From Haloechinothrix alba (lineage in GTDB: Bacteria; Actinomycetota; Actinomycetes; Mycobacteriales; Pseudonocardiaceae), in the NCBI RefSeq assembly GCF_900188115.1, contig NZ_FZNW01000003.1:1-64000 (forward strand): DNA of 64,000 nt, written 5' to 3'. Shown here piece by piece: positions 1 through 8,663 of the stretch. How positions within the stretch are numbered: position 1 is the stretch's first letter; the number at the start of each line of letters is the position of its first letter. The notes under the pieces were generated by a model. It worked only from the letters and a program-made list of their open reading frames with translations, searched no databases and was not told the origin of the DNA. A program made the translations under genes and the position numbers.

Positions 1-941
1 CACACGCTGTTCTCGCTGGCCAGGATGTGGCGGGCGATGGGTGCGGGGAGGGGTCCGTAGCCGGAGAGTTCGCACCCGGTGTCGCTGATGCCCAGCGCGG
101 TGTTGATGGGCATGTGCAGGAACACGGTCGCCGCCGCCTCCGGCACACTCACCCCGGGATCCTGCCCGAGGAGGAGGTTGGCGTGGATGTCGGCGCGCAG
201 CTGGTCCAGGGTGCGCGCATCGCCCCGGTGACGTTGCTTGCGGGCCATCGCGTCGATCCGGGCGTAGGCGGAGGCGGCGACTTCGGCGGGTAGGTCGGCG
301 GTCAGGGTGGATAACCCGTCTTCGCCGGGCAGCAGCTCCACCTTCCGTCCCGCCCGCGCCTGACGGGCGCGGGCGGCCTGTCCGTCGGGGTCGGCGTGTT
401 CGACGAGCCTGCGGGCGGCGCGGGCCAGGTTGGCCGGGCTGGTGGGGCTGATGCGGCCGGATTCGAGCTTGCTGGCGAGCTGCTCGTCCACCTGGCGGGC
501 CTGCTGATCGTCCACCGTGTCGGTCGCCTCGACCACCCGCCCCGCGGCAGCCGCCTCGATCTGCCCGGCTTCCATCGCCGCCAACACCCGCGGCATGCGC
601 CGGGTGAGCTGGCGGGACCGGTGCAGCCGCAGCGCCGCCGTGTGCCGCGAGACCCGCAACTCCAGCGCGGCCTCGTCGGCCACATACCGGTCACCACCGC
701 GCAACTCGTCGAGGCGGGCCAGGGCGTGGGCCTCGATCGCATCGGTGTGCGCCCGGATGCGGCGGGCCGCGGCCAGCGTCTCGATCACCTGCTCGGCACT
801 CAACTCGCCGACCTGCTGCCCGGTGAACGTGCGGCACCGGATCTCGGCCTGCTCGGCGGGCGTGAACGCGACCGCAGGCGCCTGCCCGGCCGGGACGAAC
901 ATCACCCCAGCCGGACCAACAACCTGCACGAACTCCGACAC
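1..941 (-). CDS. DUF222 (13E12-type) protein, 3' end outside window
   Basis: The minus-strand frame is open from about 941 to the left edge, so the C-terminus is missing. The visible 313 codons read as the helical, Ala/Arg/Glu-rich DUF222 domain (for example AEQAEIRCRTFTGQQVGEL, then RYVADEAALELRVSRHTAAL). In this family that domain normally precedes a C-terminal HNH nuclease motif, which would lie beyond the window and cannot be checked. The start is uncertain: GTG at 941 gives VSEFVQVVGPAG before the ATG at 902, and neither has a clear ribosome site. Such proteins are multicopy in actinobacterial genomes and often linked to mobile DNA. No mobile element is visible here. Confidence 0.75.
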   Translation of the reverse strand, partial: MSEFVQVVGPAGVMFVPAGQAPAVAFTPAEQAEIRCRTFTGQQVGELSAEQVIETLAAARRIRAHTDAIEAHALARLDELRGGDRYVADEAALELRVSRHTAALRLHRSRQLTRRMPRVLAAMEAGQIEAAAAGRVVEATDTVDDQQARQVDEQLASKLESGRISPTSPANLARAARRLVEHADPDGQAARARQARAGRKVELLPGEDGLSTLTADLPAEVAASAYARIDAMARKQRHRGDARTLDQLRADIHANLLLGQDPGVSVPEAAATVFLHMPINTALGISDTGCELSGYGPLPAPIARHILASENSV

Positions 942-1114
942 ACCACCATGATATCGCACACACGTTCGACCACCCCGCAGCGACACGCCGACCACACACA
1001 GGCACCCGACCCCTCCACAACCCGAGTCGCGGCGGCGGCACCATCGTGCTGGCCATCCGAACCGAGGCCGGGCCCGGTCCGGGTGCCGCACCGCGTGTGT
1101 GATGATCTGGGTTC

Positions 1115-1852
1115 GTGCCAAGCGAAGCCGAACAGTGGTGGGAGCGAGTCTTCGGTACCGCCCCGGAGCCGCACATCGTCGTGCCACTGGTCACCGTCAC
1201 CGTCGCGCTCATCCTGGTGCTCTCCGGAGGGCTGTGGCGGTTGTTCCGCCGGGTCGTCACGATGGTGCACGAGGCAGGGCACGCGCTGGTCGCGGTGCTG
1301 GCCGGGCGCCGCCTGCAAGGAATCCGCCTGCACTCGGACACCTCCGGGGTGACGGTCTCGCGTGGCAGGGCGACCGGTACCGGCATGGTGCTCACGACGC
1401 TCGCCGGTTACCCGGCCCCGGCACTTCTCGGGTTGCTCTTCGGTGCCCTGGTGATCACTGATCTCGTTGTGGTGGTGCTCGGCCTGTCGGCGCTGCTCAC
1501 GCTCGGGGTGCTTGTGATGGTGCGCAACCTCTACGGGGTGTTCACCGTGCTTGCGGTCGCGGCCGTCCTCGGCGGTGTCGCGTTCTACGCGGGACCGGAG
1601 ATCCAGGCGTCCTTCGTATACCTGATCACGTGGTTCCTGCTCCTCGGGTCGGTGCGTCCGATCCTGGAGATGCAAGCCAAGCGGCGCAGGGGAGCGGCGC
1701 GGGACTCCGACGCCGACCAGCTGGCGCGGTTGACCGGAGTGCCAGCGGCACTGTGGGTGGTCGTCCTGCTGGCTTTCGCGGCGGTGTGCGTGGCGATGGG
1801 TGGCTACCTGATGCTGGAGCCTGCCGTCAGCGCGATCGATGCCGGATCCTGA
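1115..1852 (+). CDS. M50-like membrane zinc metallopeptidase
   Basis: This 245-aa membrane protein starts at GTG. An N-terminal hydrophobic helix (VPLVTVTVALILVLSGGL) is followed by VHEAGHALVAVLAGRR, which contains an HExxH zinc motif (HEAGH) inside a hydrophobic segment, as in site-2-protease (M50) relatives. Four or more further hydrophobic stretches follow, and a charged cytoplasmic loop (MQAKRRRGAARDSDAD) precedes the last helix. The family cleaves substrates within or near the membrane; the substrate here is unknown. The last bases overlap the region before the ProA-like gene, whose own ribosome site lies about 80 bp downstream. Catalytic activity is inferred from the HExxH only; a second ligand motif is not obvious. 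Confidence 0.7.
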   Translation: MPSEAEQWWERVFGTAPEPHIVVPLVTVTVALILVLSGGLWRLFRRVVTMVHEAGHALVAVLAGRRLQGIRLHSDTSGVTVSRGRATGTGMVLTTLAGYPAPALLGLLFGALVITDLVVVVLGLSALLTLGVLVMVRNLYGVFTVLAVAAVLGGVAFYAGPEIQASFVYLITWFLLLGSVRPILEMQAKRRRGAARDSDADQLARLTGVPAALWVVVLLAFAAVCVAMGGYLMLEPAVSAIDAGS

Positions 1853-1943
1853 CACCGCCCGCCTGAGACCGGGGCCGGAGGCGGGATACGGCACACTGGC
1901 ATATGGGGGCGCACGAGAGAACGACTATCGGAGGACGGATCAC

Positions 1944-3185
1944 GTGGTCGACGAAGTAGCCAAGGCCGTCGAGGAGTGCGGTGCGGCCGCCAAGCGAGCG
2001 GCCCCGTCGCTGGCTGCCGCGAGTGAGGAAGCGATCGATACGGCGCTGACGGTCATGGCCGACCGGCTGGGCACCGAGCGCGATACCGTGCTGGCAGCCA
2101 ACGCCGACGACGTCGCCAAGGCGCGTGAGGACGGTATGAGCGCCGGGCTGCTCGACAGGCTCACGATCACCGAGGAGCGGCTGTCCGGGATGGCCGAGCA
2201 GCTGCGGCTGCTCGCGGGAACAGCTCACCCGCAGCGCACGGTCCCGATCTCCAGCCTGGACGGCGGGCTGCGGCTGGTCGAGCGGCGCAGGCCGGTCGGG
2301 GTGATCGGGGCGAACTACGAGGCACGGCCGAACGTCACCGTGGATATCGCCTCCCAGCTGATCAAGTCACGTAACGCGGGCGTGCTGCGCACCGGATCGG
2401 CCGCGCTCGGTTCGGCGCAGCGCCTGCTGGAGCGGGTGATCGCTCCGGCGCTCGCCGAGGTCGGCATCGACAGGGACGTGATTCAGCTGGTACCCCGCGC
2501 CGAGCGGGAGGCCGCAGGAGCGCTGGTCAGCCTGCCGAACCTGGTGCCGCTGGTGATCCTGCGGGGCAGCGGGGAGACGACCCGGTCGCTCGCACGGACA
2601 GCGGCAGCCAACGACGTGCGGACGCTGGCCCATGCGGACGGGGGCGGTGTGCTGTACGTGCACGCCGAGGCCGACCTGGAGAAGGTGCGGTCGTTGATGT
2701 TCACGAGCCTGGACCGGCTCGGCGTGTGCAACCGGCTGAACCTCCTGCTGATCGACACGGCTGTGTACGAGGAGGTGTGGCCGGTGGTCTCGGGCGCGCT
2801 CGACGAGATCGGCGTGCGCCCGTCGCTGCCACCGCACGAGCACCCCCTCGGGTACGAGTGGGCCCTGGACGACGAGCGGGAGGCGACGGTGACCGTGGCC
2901 GAGGTCTCCGGGGTGGCCGAGGCGGCGTCGGTCGCCAACGAGGAGACCTCGGGGCTGGCCGCGGGCATCGCCACCGAGGACGAGGCCGCTGCCGAGGCGT
3001 TCTTCGACGCCTACACGGGCACGGGCGTGTTCTGGAACGCACCCACCAGGCTGCTGGACGGCTTCAAGCTGCTCGGCGTGCCAGAGACCGGCATCAACCT
3101 GGACAGGGTTCCCGGACCCCGGGGGCCGGTCACCTACACCGACCTGTGCGTCCGCCAGTACGCGGTGCTGCCCGACGAGTCGTGA
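1944..3185 (+). CDS. ProA-like aldehyde dehydrogenase superfamily protein (divergent gamma-glutamyl phosphate reductase homologue)
   Basis: The GTG start at 1944 is chosen because GGAGGA lies about 9 bases upstream and the product then begins like ProA; it is 413 aa, normal for the family. The signature GVIGANYEARPNVTVD and the region around LGVCNRLNLLLID, with the candidate catalytic Cys, align with glutamate-5-semialdehyde dehydrogenase, which makes the proline precursor from gamma-glutamyl phosphate with NADPH. Other ProA landmarks are altered: the PRGG segment reads LRGSGETT, and the STRFTDG region is NAPTRLLDG. It may be a specialised paralogue rather than the housekeeping ProA. No proB lies next to it, which weakens a proline role. 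Confidence 0.7.
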   Translation: MVDEVAKAVEECGAAAKRAAPSLAAASEEAIDTALTVMADRLGTERDTVLAANADDVAKAREDGMSAGLLDRLTITEERLSGMAEQLRLLAGTAHPQRTVPISSLDGGLRLVERRRPVGVIGANYEARPNVTVDIASQLIKSRNAGVLRTGSAALGSAQRLLERVIAPALAEVGIDRDVIQLVPRAEREAAGALVSLPNLVPLVILRGSGETTRSLARTAAANDVRTLAHADGGGVLYVHAEADLEKVRSLMFTSLDRLGVCNRLNLLLIDTAVYEEVWPVVSGALDEIGVRPSLPPHEHPLGYEWALDDEREATVTVAEVSGVAEAASVANEETSGLAAGIATEDEAAAEAFFDAYTGTGVFWNAPTRLLDGFKLLGVPETGINLDRVPGPRGPVTYTDLCVRQYAVLPDES

Positions 3186-3195
3186 GCCGGCCGCG

Positions 3196-4221
3196 TTACG
3201 GCCCCGTGCCGGAGGCCCGTTCGAGCGTGATCAGTTTGAGCCTGCTGTACCCGCGCACCGAGATGGTGCGCCGGGTGCGCAGCTCGTAGGTGGTCTCCCC
3301 GGACAGCGCCTCGGCCAGCGTGCTGTCGACGAGTACGCTGCCGGGGCGCGCCACCGAGGTCAGCCGGGCTGCCAGGTTCACGACAGAGCCGTAGACGTCG
3401 CCGAACCGGTCCAGCACCCGACCGTAGGCGAGGCCGGTGCGCAGCTCGGGCAGCGCGGAGTCGTGCTCGCCGTACTCGTTGAGCCGGAGCGCGATCTCCG
3501 CGCCGTCGGTCGGCTCGTCGACCACGAACAGCACCTCGTCGCCGATCATCTTCACGATGCGGCCCTGCCGTTCCGCGATCACATCGCTCGCGAGTCCCTC
3601 GAACCGGTCCAGTACCTCGCTGAGCTCGCTGTCGTCGACACGCCTGGACAGCCGCGTGTAGCCGACCATGTCGACGAACCCCACCACCTCGCTGCCCGCC
3701 CACCGGCCCTCGTCGGGCGCCGCGAGGGCGCGACCCGCGTAGGCAGCCAGGTGACGCCGCCACACGTGGGTCTGCAACGTCTCCAGCACCGGCACGATCG
3801 CCTCGATGGTCTCGGCGATGGCGTTCTCGTCGGAGAACAGCTCGGGGCGCTCGTTGAACCAGCTCCAGAACAGCGACACCTGCCACTCGGCGAGCCGCGA
3901 CAGGTGGTGGCCGAGGGCCCGGGCGACGGAGGACTGCGCCTCCCGGTTGATCACACCCAGCTCGGTGAGCCCTTCGCCGAGCCGGAGTGCCTCGACATCG
4001 CCGTCGGTGAACACGACGTCGTCGTCCGCTGTGGTGGCGAACCCCAGCGCGTTCCACAGCGTGCGGGACTGCTCCTGCGGCACGTCGGCGGCGGCTGCCA
4101 CCTCGTGCCGGGTGTACCTGCGCTCCCCGCCGAGCAGCACACGTTCGACCCGGCGCCGCATTGCCGCCTGTTCGGAATCGGAATCCGGGTCGTCAGGCAC
4201 GTCGGGTGGCACCTCGCGCAC
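3196..4221 (-). CDS. Class III adenylate cyclase with N-terminal regulatory domain
   Basis: This 341-aa protein has an N-terminal helical region of about 160 residues that begins like a MerR/helix-turn-helix fold (TRHEVAAAADVPQEQSRTLW) and resembles the autoinhibitory part of mycobacterial Rv1264/Rv1647-type cyclases. The C-terminal half is a class III cyclase homology domain: VGFVDMVGYT supplies the first metal Asp, IVKMIGDEV the Lys and second metal Asp, and GDVYGSVVNLAARL the adenine-selecting Asp, the Asn and the Arg. All key residues for ATP to cAMP are therefore visible. No membrane segment is seen, so it is probably cytosolic. It ends 10 bp from the convergent ProA-like gene. Sensing of pH or fatty acid is known for relatives only. 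Confidence 0.85.
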   Translation of the reverse strand: MREVPPDVPDDPDSDSEQAAMRRRVERVLLGGERRYTRHEVAAAADVPQEQSRTLWNALGFATTADDDVVFTDGDVEALRLGEGLTELGVINREAQSSVARALGHHLSRLAEWQVSLFWSWFNERPELFSDENAIAETIEAIVPVLETLQTHVWRRHLAAYAGRALAAPDEGRWAGSEVVGFVDMVGYTRLSRRVDDSELSEVLDRFEGLASDVIAERQGRIVKMIGDEVLFVVDEPTDGAEIALRLNEYGEHDSALPELRTGLAYGRVLDRFGDVYGSVVNLAARLTSVARPGSVLVDSTLAEALSGETTYELRTRRTISVRGYSRLKLITLERASGTGP

Positions 4222-4238
4222 GCGGCCGTCCGCGCCGG

Positions 4239-4688
4239 TCAGGTGGTGTGCACGATGAGCACATCGACGCTCGACTTGCGCGCCACCTCGGCGGGCACCG
4301 ACCCGAGAATGCGACCGGCGAGGGTGTTCAACCCCCGGTTCCCGACCACGAGCAGGTCGGCTGAATGCTGCTTGACAACGTCCAGCAGGGACTTGATCGG
4401 CTCACCACGGACCGGAACCATCTCGATATCGCCGGCCCCCTGCTGCACGGCGCGGTCACGAGCGGACTGGAGGGTGTCGTCCGCGGGCGCCGAGCCAACG
4501 ACCTGGTAGGCCTCGTCTCCCAGCACGTCCTGCGCGCGCTCGACGTCTTCCTGGCTGGTGGGGTAGTACGCGCAGGCGATGACGAGCTTGGCGTCGGCTT
4601 CCTTGGCGACGGCTGCGGCACGATCAACGGCTCCGAAGGAGGTCTTCGAACCGTCGGTTCCGACCACGATGGTCTGGTAGGCGCCCAT
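4239..4688 (-). CDS. Universal stress protein (UspA family)
   Basis: This is a single-domain 149-aa Usp. The start ATG at 4688 has AGGAG about 7 bases upstream. The N-terminal strand YQTIVVGTDGSKTS and the C-terminal GNRGLNTLAGRILGSV match the ATP-binding class pattern G-2x-G-9x-G-S, so it probably binds ATP. UspA proteins act in the cytoplasm during growth arrest and stress; the partner is unknown. The gene starts 124 bp after the coiled-coil gene and ends 17 bp before the cyclase start, so it may be co-transcribed with the cyclase. Confidence 0.9.
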   Translation of the reverse strand: MGAYQTIVVGTDGSKTSFGAVDRAAAVAKEADAKLVIACAYYPTSQEDVERAQDVLGDEAYQVVGSAPADDTLQSARDRAVQQGAGDIEMVPVRGEPIKSLLDVVKQHSADLLVVGNRGLNTLAGRILGSVPAEVARKSSVDVLIVHTT

Positions 4689-4812
4689 TGGCAACTCCTG
4701 CTAGATCGGTGTTCGTGTCCTCGAGTTGGCTTGACCGCGTACACGACACTAGCGGTCGGAACCCGGCTGTGCAGAGCAACGAGCGAACGCCGCGCCGGTT
4801 TCGTGTCCGTCG

Positions 4813-5985
4813 TTACGAAGAATCGCTTCCCTGGCCGTCAACGTTGTGCGCGTGTGTAGTAGACGACGCGTCGTCCGAGGCAGGTTCGTCCCCGTCCGGC
4901 GCGGGCTCGTCCCGGGGCCACAGCTCCTCGTGGTCGTGCCCCTCCGGCTCCGCGGACGCCTCGTGCCGGCCGTTCTGGTTGCCGATCAGGCCGGGCGCCT
5001 CGCCGAGCAGGGTGTCGGCCTCACTGATCGCCGAGCGGGCGGAACGTATCTGCTCGGCCAGGCGGGAGCGTAGCTCGCGCAGTGCCTCGACCCGTTCGGC
5101 CGCCCGGTTGATGCGCTGGTTGGCGAGGTCGGTGGCCTCCTGCAACCGCCGGTCCGCCTCGGCCGTCGCCTCGTTGAGTATCGCCTCGGCCTCGGTCTTG
5201 GCCTCCTGCTTGCGCCGGTTGGCCTCCTCGACCGACTGCTGGTGGCGACGCTGCGCCTCGGCCTTGCTTTCCTCCTGCTCGCGGGCGATCTGCTCGCGGG
5301 TCGCCTCGGCCTCGGCCTTGGCCTCGCGGATCCTGCGGTCGGCCTCCTCCTTGCTGGCCGCCTCCTGCTCGGCCAGCTCGTGCATCGCCTCGGCACGGCG
5401 GGTGGCCATCGCCACCTCGAAGTCCTCCTCGACCTTCGTCCGGCGTTCCTCCGCCTCGAGGTCGAGCTGGAGCCGCTCCTCCTTGGCCTGGTTGATGATG
5501 GAGTCGGCCTCCTCCCTTGCCCGTTCCATCACCTCCCTGTGCTCGGTCTCCAGTTCCTGCCTGCGCGCATCGAGCTCGGCGAGCAGCTCGTCGTACCGCG
5601 TGCGCATGGCACTCGCGTCCGCCTCGGCCTTGGCACGGATATGCCCGGCCTCGGCCTCGGCACGCGCCTTGGTCTCGGAGGCCTCGTCCTGGGCGAGCCG
5701 CAGCATCCGTTGCAGCCGCTCGGAGAGCCCCTCCATGGTCGTCGGCGGCACGGACAGCCGCTCCACCTGGCCGCGCAGGTCCTCGATCTCGTTGCGGCTG
5801 TCCTCGAGCTGCTGCGCGAGATCGCTCGCCTGCGCGATCGCGGCGTCCCGATCGGAGGTCAGCATCTTCAGGTCGGCGTCGAGGCGCTCGAGGTGTTCGT
5901 CCACCTGTCCGCGGTCGTAGCCGCGCTTCGCGACGTCGAAGCCGGCTCCCAGCGGGACTAGCTCCCGTTCCTCGCCAAGACTCAT
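4813..5985 (-). CDS. DivIVA-domain coiled-coil cytoskeletal-type protein
   Basis: This 390-aa protein opens with a short DivIVA-like segment (GFDVAKRGYDRGQVDEHLERLDADLKML), followed by a very long uninterrupted coiled coil rich in Ala, Glu, Arg and Lys (roughly residues 75-330). The tail is acidic and disordered (EGHDHEELWPRDEPAPDGDE). The arrangement matches actinobacterial filament-forming or polar-scaffold proteins of the FilP/Scy/Wag31-associated kind. It probably acts in polar growth or cell-shape organisation at the inner membrane, but no specific orthologue can be named. Monocistronic, starting divergent from the 6-kb region. Confidence 0.7.
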   Translation of the reverse strand: MSLGEERELVPLGAGFDVAKRGYDRGQVDEHLERLDADLKMLTSDRDAAIAQASDLAQQLEDSRNEIEDLRGQVERLSVPPTTMEGLSERLQRMLRLAQDEASETKARAEAEAGHIRAKAEADASAMRTRYDELLAELDARRQELETEHREVMERAREEADSIINQAKEERLQLDLEAEERRTKVEEDFEVAMATRRAEAMHELAEQEAASKEEADRRIREAKAEAEATREQIAREQEESKAEAQRRHQQSVEEANRRKQEAKTEAEAILNEATAEADRRLQEATDLANQRINRAAERVEALRELRSRLAEQIRSARSAISEADTLLGEAPGLIGNQNGRHEASAEPEGHDHEELWPRDEPAPDGDEPASDDASSTTHAHNVDGQGSDSS

Positions 5986-6067
5986 GGGGACACGTTACCT
6001 CGCCGTCCCCGATCGTGGTGCGTTCGGTGTGCGATCCGTGGCAGCCCGTAGGTGCTCGCTCCGGCGG

Positions 6068-7414
6068 CTACTGACCGCGGAACCGGTTGATCCCCTCGGC
6101 GTACCTGTCACGCTTGTCGGTATCGCGAACCCCGAGGCCTTCGTCCTCGGCGAGGCACAGCACGCCGACCTTGCCCTGGTGGGCGTTGCGGTGCACATCC
6201 AGGGCGGCCTGCCCGGTCTCGTCCAGCGGGTAGGTCTTGGACAGCGTGGGGTGGATGAGTCCTTTGTCGATCAGCCGGTTGGCCTCCCAGGACTCGCGGT
6301 AGTTCGCGAAGTGCGACCCGATGATGCGCTTGAGGTTCATCCAGAGGTAGCGGTTGTCGTACTGGTGGGTGTAGCCCGAGGTCGAGGCGCAGGTGACGAT
6401 GGTGCCGCCCTTGCGCGCCGCGTAGACGCTGGCGCCGAACGTCTCCCTCCCGGGATGCTCGAACACGATGTCGGGGTCCTCCCCGCCGGTCAGCTCCCGG
6501 ATCTTCGCGCCGAACCGCTGCCACTCCTTCGGGTCCTGGTTGTGCTCGTCGGACCAGAACCGGTAGCCCTCCGCGTTGCGGTCGATGATCAGCTCGGCGC
6601 CCATGGAGCGGCAGATGCCGGCCTTGGCCTCGTTGGAGACGACACACACCGGGATGGCGCCACCGTTGATGGCGTACTGGGTGGCATAGGAGCCCAGCCC
6701 GCCGGAGGCGCCCCAGATCAGCACCACGTCGCCCTGCTTCATGTCGGCGCCGTTGCGGGAGACCAGCTGCCGGTAGGCCGTGGAGTTGACCAGCCCGGGC
6801 GAGGCCGCTTCCTCCCAGGTCAGATGCGCCGGCTTGGGCATCAGCTGGTTCGACTTGACCAGCGAGACCTCGGCGAGCCCGCCGAAGTTCGTCTCGAAGC
6901 CCCAGATGCGCTGCTCGGAGTCCAGCATCGTGTCGTTGTGCCCCTCGGGGCCTTCGAGCTCCACGTTCAAGCAGTGCGCGACGACCTCGTCACCGGGTTT
7001 CCAGTTGTGCACCCCGGGCCCGGTCCGCAGCACGACACCGGACAGATCGGAGCCGACAACGTGATACGGCAGGTCGTGCCGCGCGGCCAGCGGGGAGAGC
7101 TTGCCGTACTTGCGCAGGAACTTGAAGGTGGGGATCGGCTCGAAGATCGAGGTCCACACGGTGTTGTAGTTGATGGCACTGGCCATCACGGCGATCAGCG
7201 CCTCACCGGGACCGAGCTCCGGGGTGGGCACCTCGTCGACGTGCAGCGACTTGCGGGGGTCCTTCTCCTGGCTCGGTATGCCGTCGAACAGGTCCACGTC
7301 GTCGGCATGCACCGTGACACCACGAAAGGTCTGTGGCACGGGGAGCGAGGCGATCGCGTCCAGGTTGTCCGTGCTGATGGCCTGCGTGATCTCGTTCAGC
7401 GCGTGCTCTGCCAT
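6068..7414 (-). CDS. ccr: Crotonyl-CoA carboxylase/reductase
   Basis: The product (448 aa, usual for the family) starts at ATG 7414 after GGAGG. It is a medium-chain dehydrogenase/reductase that converts crotonyl-CoA plus CO2 and NADPH to ethylmalonyl-CoA. Segments diagnostic of Ccr are visible: AINYNTVWTSIFEP, HVVGSDLSGVVLRTGPGVHNWKPGDEV, IWGFETNFGGLAE, and the GSHFAN histidine. The Asn, Phe-Glu and His associated with CO2 binding in characterised Ccr all lie in these segments. The nucleotide motif is WGASGGLGSYATQ. Nearby epimerase, thiolase and MeaB genes suggest the ethylmalonyl-CoA route or extender-unit supply. In a strain with isocitrate lyase (right edge), its main use may be butyryl/ethylmalonyl-CoA supply; that is inference. 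Confidence 0.93.
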   Translation of the reverse strand: MAEHALNEITQAISTDNLDAIASLPVPQTFRGVTVHADDVDLFDGIPSQEKDPRKSLHVDEVPTPELGPGEALIAVMASAINYNTVWTSIFEPIPTFKFLRKYGKLSPLAARHDLPYHVVGSDLSGVVLRTGPGVHNWKPGDEVVAHCLNVELEGPEGHNDTMLDSEQRIWGFETNFGGLAEVSLVKSNQLMPKPAHLTWEEAASPGLVNSTAYRQLVSRNGADMKQGDVVLIWGASGGLGSYATQYAINGGAIPVCVVSNEAKAGICRSMGAELIIDRNAEGYRFWSDEHNQDPKEWQRFGAKIRELTGGEDPDIVFEHPGRETFGASVYAARKGGTIVTCASTSGYTHQYDNRYLWMNLKRIIGSHFANYRESWEANRLIDKGLIHPTLSKTYPLDETGQAALDVHRNAHQGKVGVLCLAEDEGLGVRDTDKRDRYAEGINRFRGQ

Positions 7415-7641
7415 GGTGCCTCCGTGCTCGTGCCGTGTCGGGCTGGTCCGGCGATTCAACCACAGCGCGGGGAGCGTAAGCTACTGGTGAGTAGTTTCGA
7501 TCGAGTGGCGTGTGGCGGCGAATCGACGCGCGTGATCGCCGGGAAAGCAGTGTGTCCGATTCGTGATCCTCGCATTGTTCCGCCGGTGAGAGAATTATCC
7601 AAGACACTGCCATCCTGGTGGGTCCCTCGGAGGTGAGTGAC

Positions 7642-8013
7642 ATGGCTGGGAACTCGGTGAGGGCATGGACGCGCCCCCACGATTGGGCCGAGGTCGTACT
7701 CGGTGCGGCCATGATGCTTTCGCCGCTGGTATTCGAGACGAGTACCGCAGCATTGTGGACGACGATTGTGCTGGGCGCGCTCATAGCCGTTGACGGGCTC
7801 GTGTCGCTGTCCAGGCCCGGCCTGGTGTACGGCGAGTGGGTCCAAATAGGCTTCGGGGTGCTTCTGTTCATCTCGCCGTGGGTGATGGGCTATACCGAGA
7901 TGACGGCAGCGGCGTGGATGTCGTGGCTGGTCGGCGTGCTCACGGTGATCGTCGGGATGGTGGCATTGCCGGTCGCGATTGCGGCGCACAACCGTACGGC
8001 CGGTCAACACTAG
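7642..8013 (+). CDS. SPW repeat membrane protein
   Basis: ATG 7642 has GGAGGTG about 7 bases upstream and gives 123 aa. After a short polar N-terminus (MAGNSVRAWTRPHDW) there are four hydrophobic helices arranged as two repeats, each with a Ser-Pro signature after the first helix (MLSPLVFE and FISPWVMGY). This is the SPW-repeat integral membrane family of unknown function. It is transcribed alone, divergent from ccr and convergent with the epimerase gene. Confidence 0.85.
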   Translation: MAGNSVRAWTRPHDWAEVVLGAAMMLSPLVFETSTAALWTTIVLGALIAVDGLVSLSRPGLVYGEWVQIGFGVLLFISPWVMGYTEMTAAAWMSWLVGVLTVIVGMVALPVAIAAHNRTAGQH

Positions 8014-8027
8014 ACCCGTCGGGGGTT

Positions 8028-8056
8028 CACGGGCCGACTGGTCACGCCGGCCCGTG
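8028..8056. terminator. Bidirectional hairpin between SPW gene and epimerase gene
   Basis: The arms CACGGGCCG (8028-8036) and CGGCCCGTG (8048-8056) are perfectly complementary with an 11-base loop. They sit in the 60-bp gap between two convergent genes. No U-tract follows, which is usual in high-GC actinobacteria. Confidence 0.6.
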
Positions 8057-8073
8057 TCCTCGAACGGGCTCGC

Positions 8074-8511
8074 TTACTGTGCGGGCTCGACCAGCTCGAC
8101 GAGCACGCCGCCCGCGTCCTTGGGGTGTACGAAGTTGACCCGGCTTCCGGCCGTGCCCCGCTTCGCCTCTGGGTAGAGCAGGCGCAGGCCGTTGGCGCGG
8201 AGCGCGGCCGAGGTCTCCTCGACGTCGGTGACCCGGTAGGCGAGCTGTTGCAGGCCCGGCCCCTTGGTGTCGAGGAACTTGCCGATGGTCGAGTCCGGTG
8301 TCAGGGGAGCCAGCAGCTGCACGGCCGTACCGGTCTCGTCGCCACGAGGGTGCAGCATGGCCTCACGGACCCCCTGCTCCTCGTTGACCTCGATATGCGT
8401 TGCCTCGAGGCCGAAGTTGTCCCGGTAGGAAGCGATGGCGGCGTCGAGGTCGGCGACGGCGACGCCGACATGGTCGATCGCCGTGACGTAGGGCTGGAGC
8501 GCATCGTTCAT
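8074..8511 (-). CDS. mce: Methylmalonyl-CoA epimerase
   Basis: This 145-aa vicinal-oxygen-chelate protein interconverts (S)- and (R)-methylmalonyl-CoA between propionyl-CoA carboxylase and the B12-dependent mutase. The start ATG at 8511 gives MNDALQPYVTAIDHVGVAVADLDAA. The metal-binding His lies in IDHVGVAV, and further ligands lie near HPRGDETGTAVQLL and FVHPKDAGGVLVELVE. Length and motif order are normal. It is convergent with the SPW gene and divergent from the thiolase gene. MeaB downstream of the thiolase supports the methylmalonyl pathway assignment. Confidence 0.92.
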   Translation of the reverse strand: MNDALQPYVTAIDHVGVAVADLDAAIASYRDNFGLEATHIEVNEEQGVREAMLHPRGDETGTAVQLLAPLTPDSTIGKFLDTKGPGLQQLAYRVTDVEETSAALRANGLRLLYPEAKRGTAGSRVNFVHPKDAGGVLVELVEPAQ

Positions 8512-8663
8512 GCGCGTCAGGGTACGGGCGCGCGGGTGCCGTGGCGCGTACGAGGTCGGCTTCGTCACACCTGTGAATCCCGGGCACACGCTATGGGCCG
8601 TCCCCCGTACCCGCTGTATGGTCGGTGAGAGGCCAGACATTGCTTGTGATTTGGAGGCGCACT

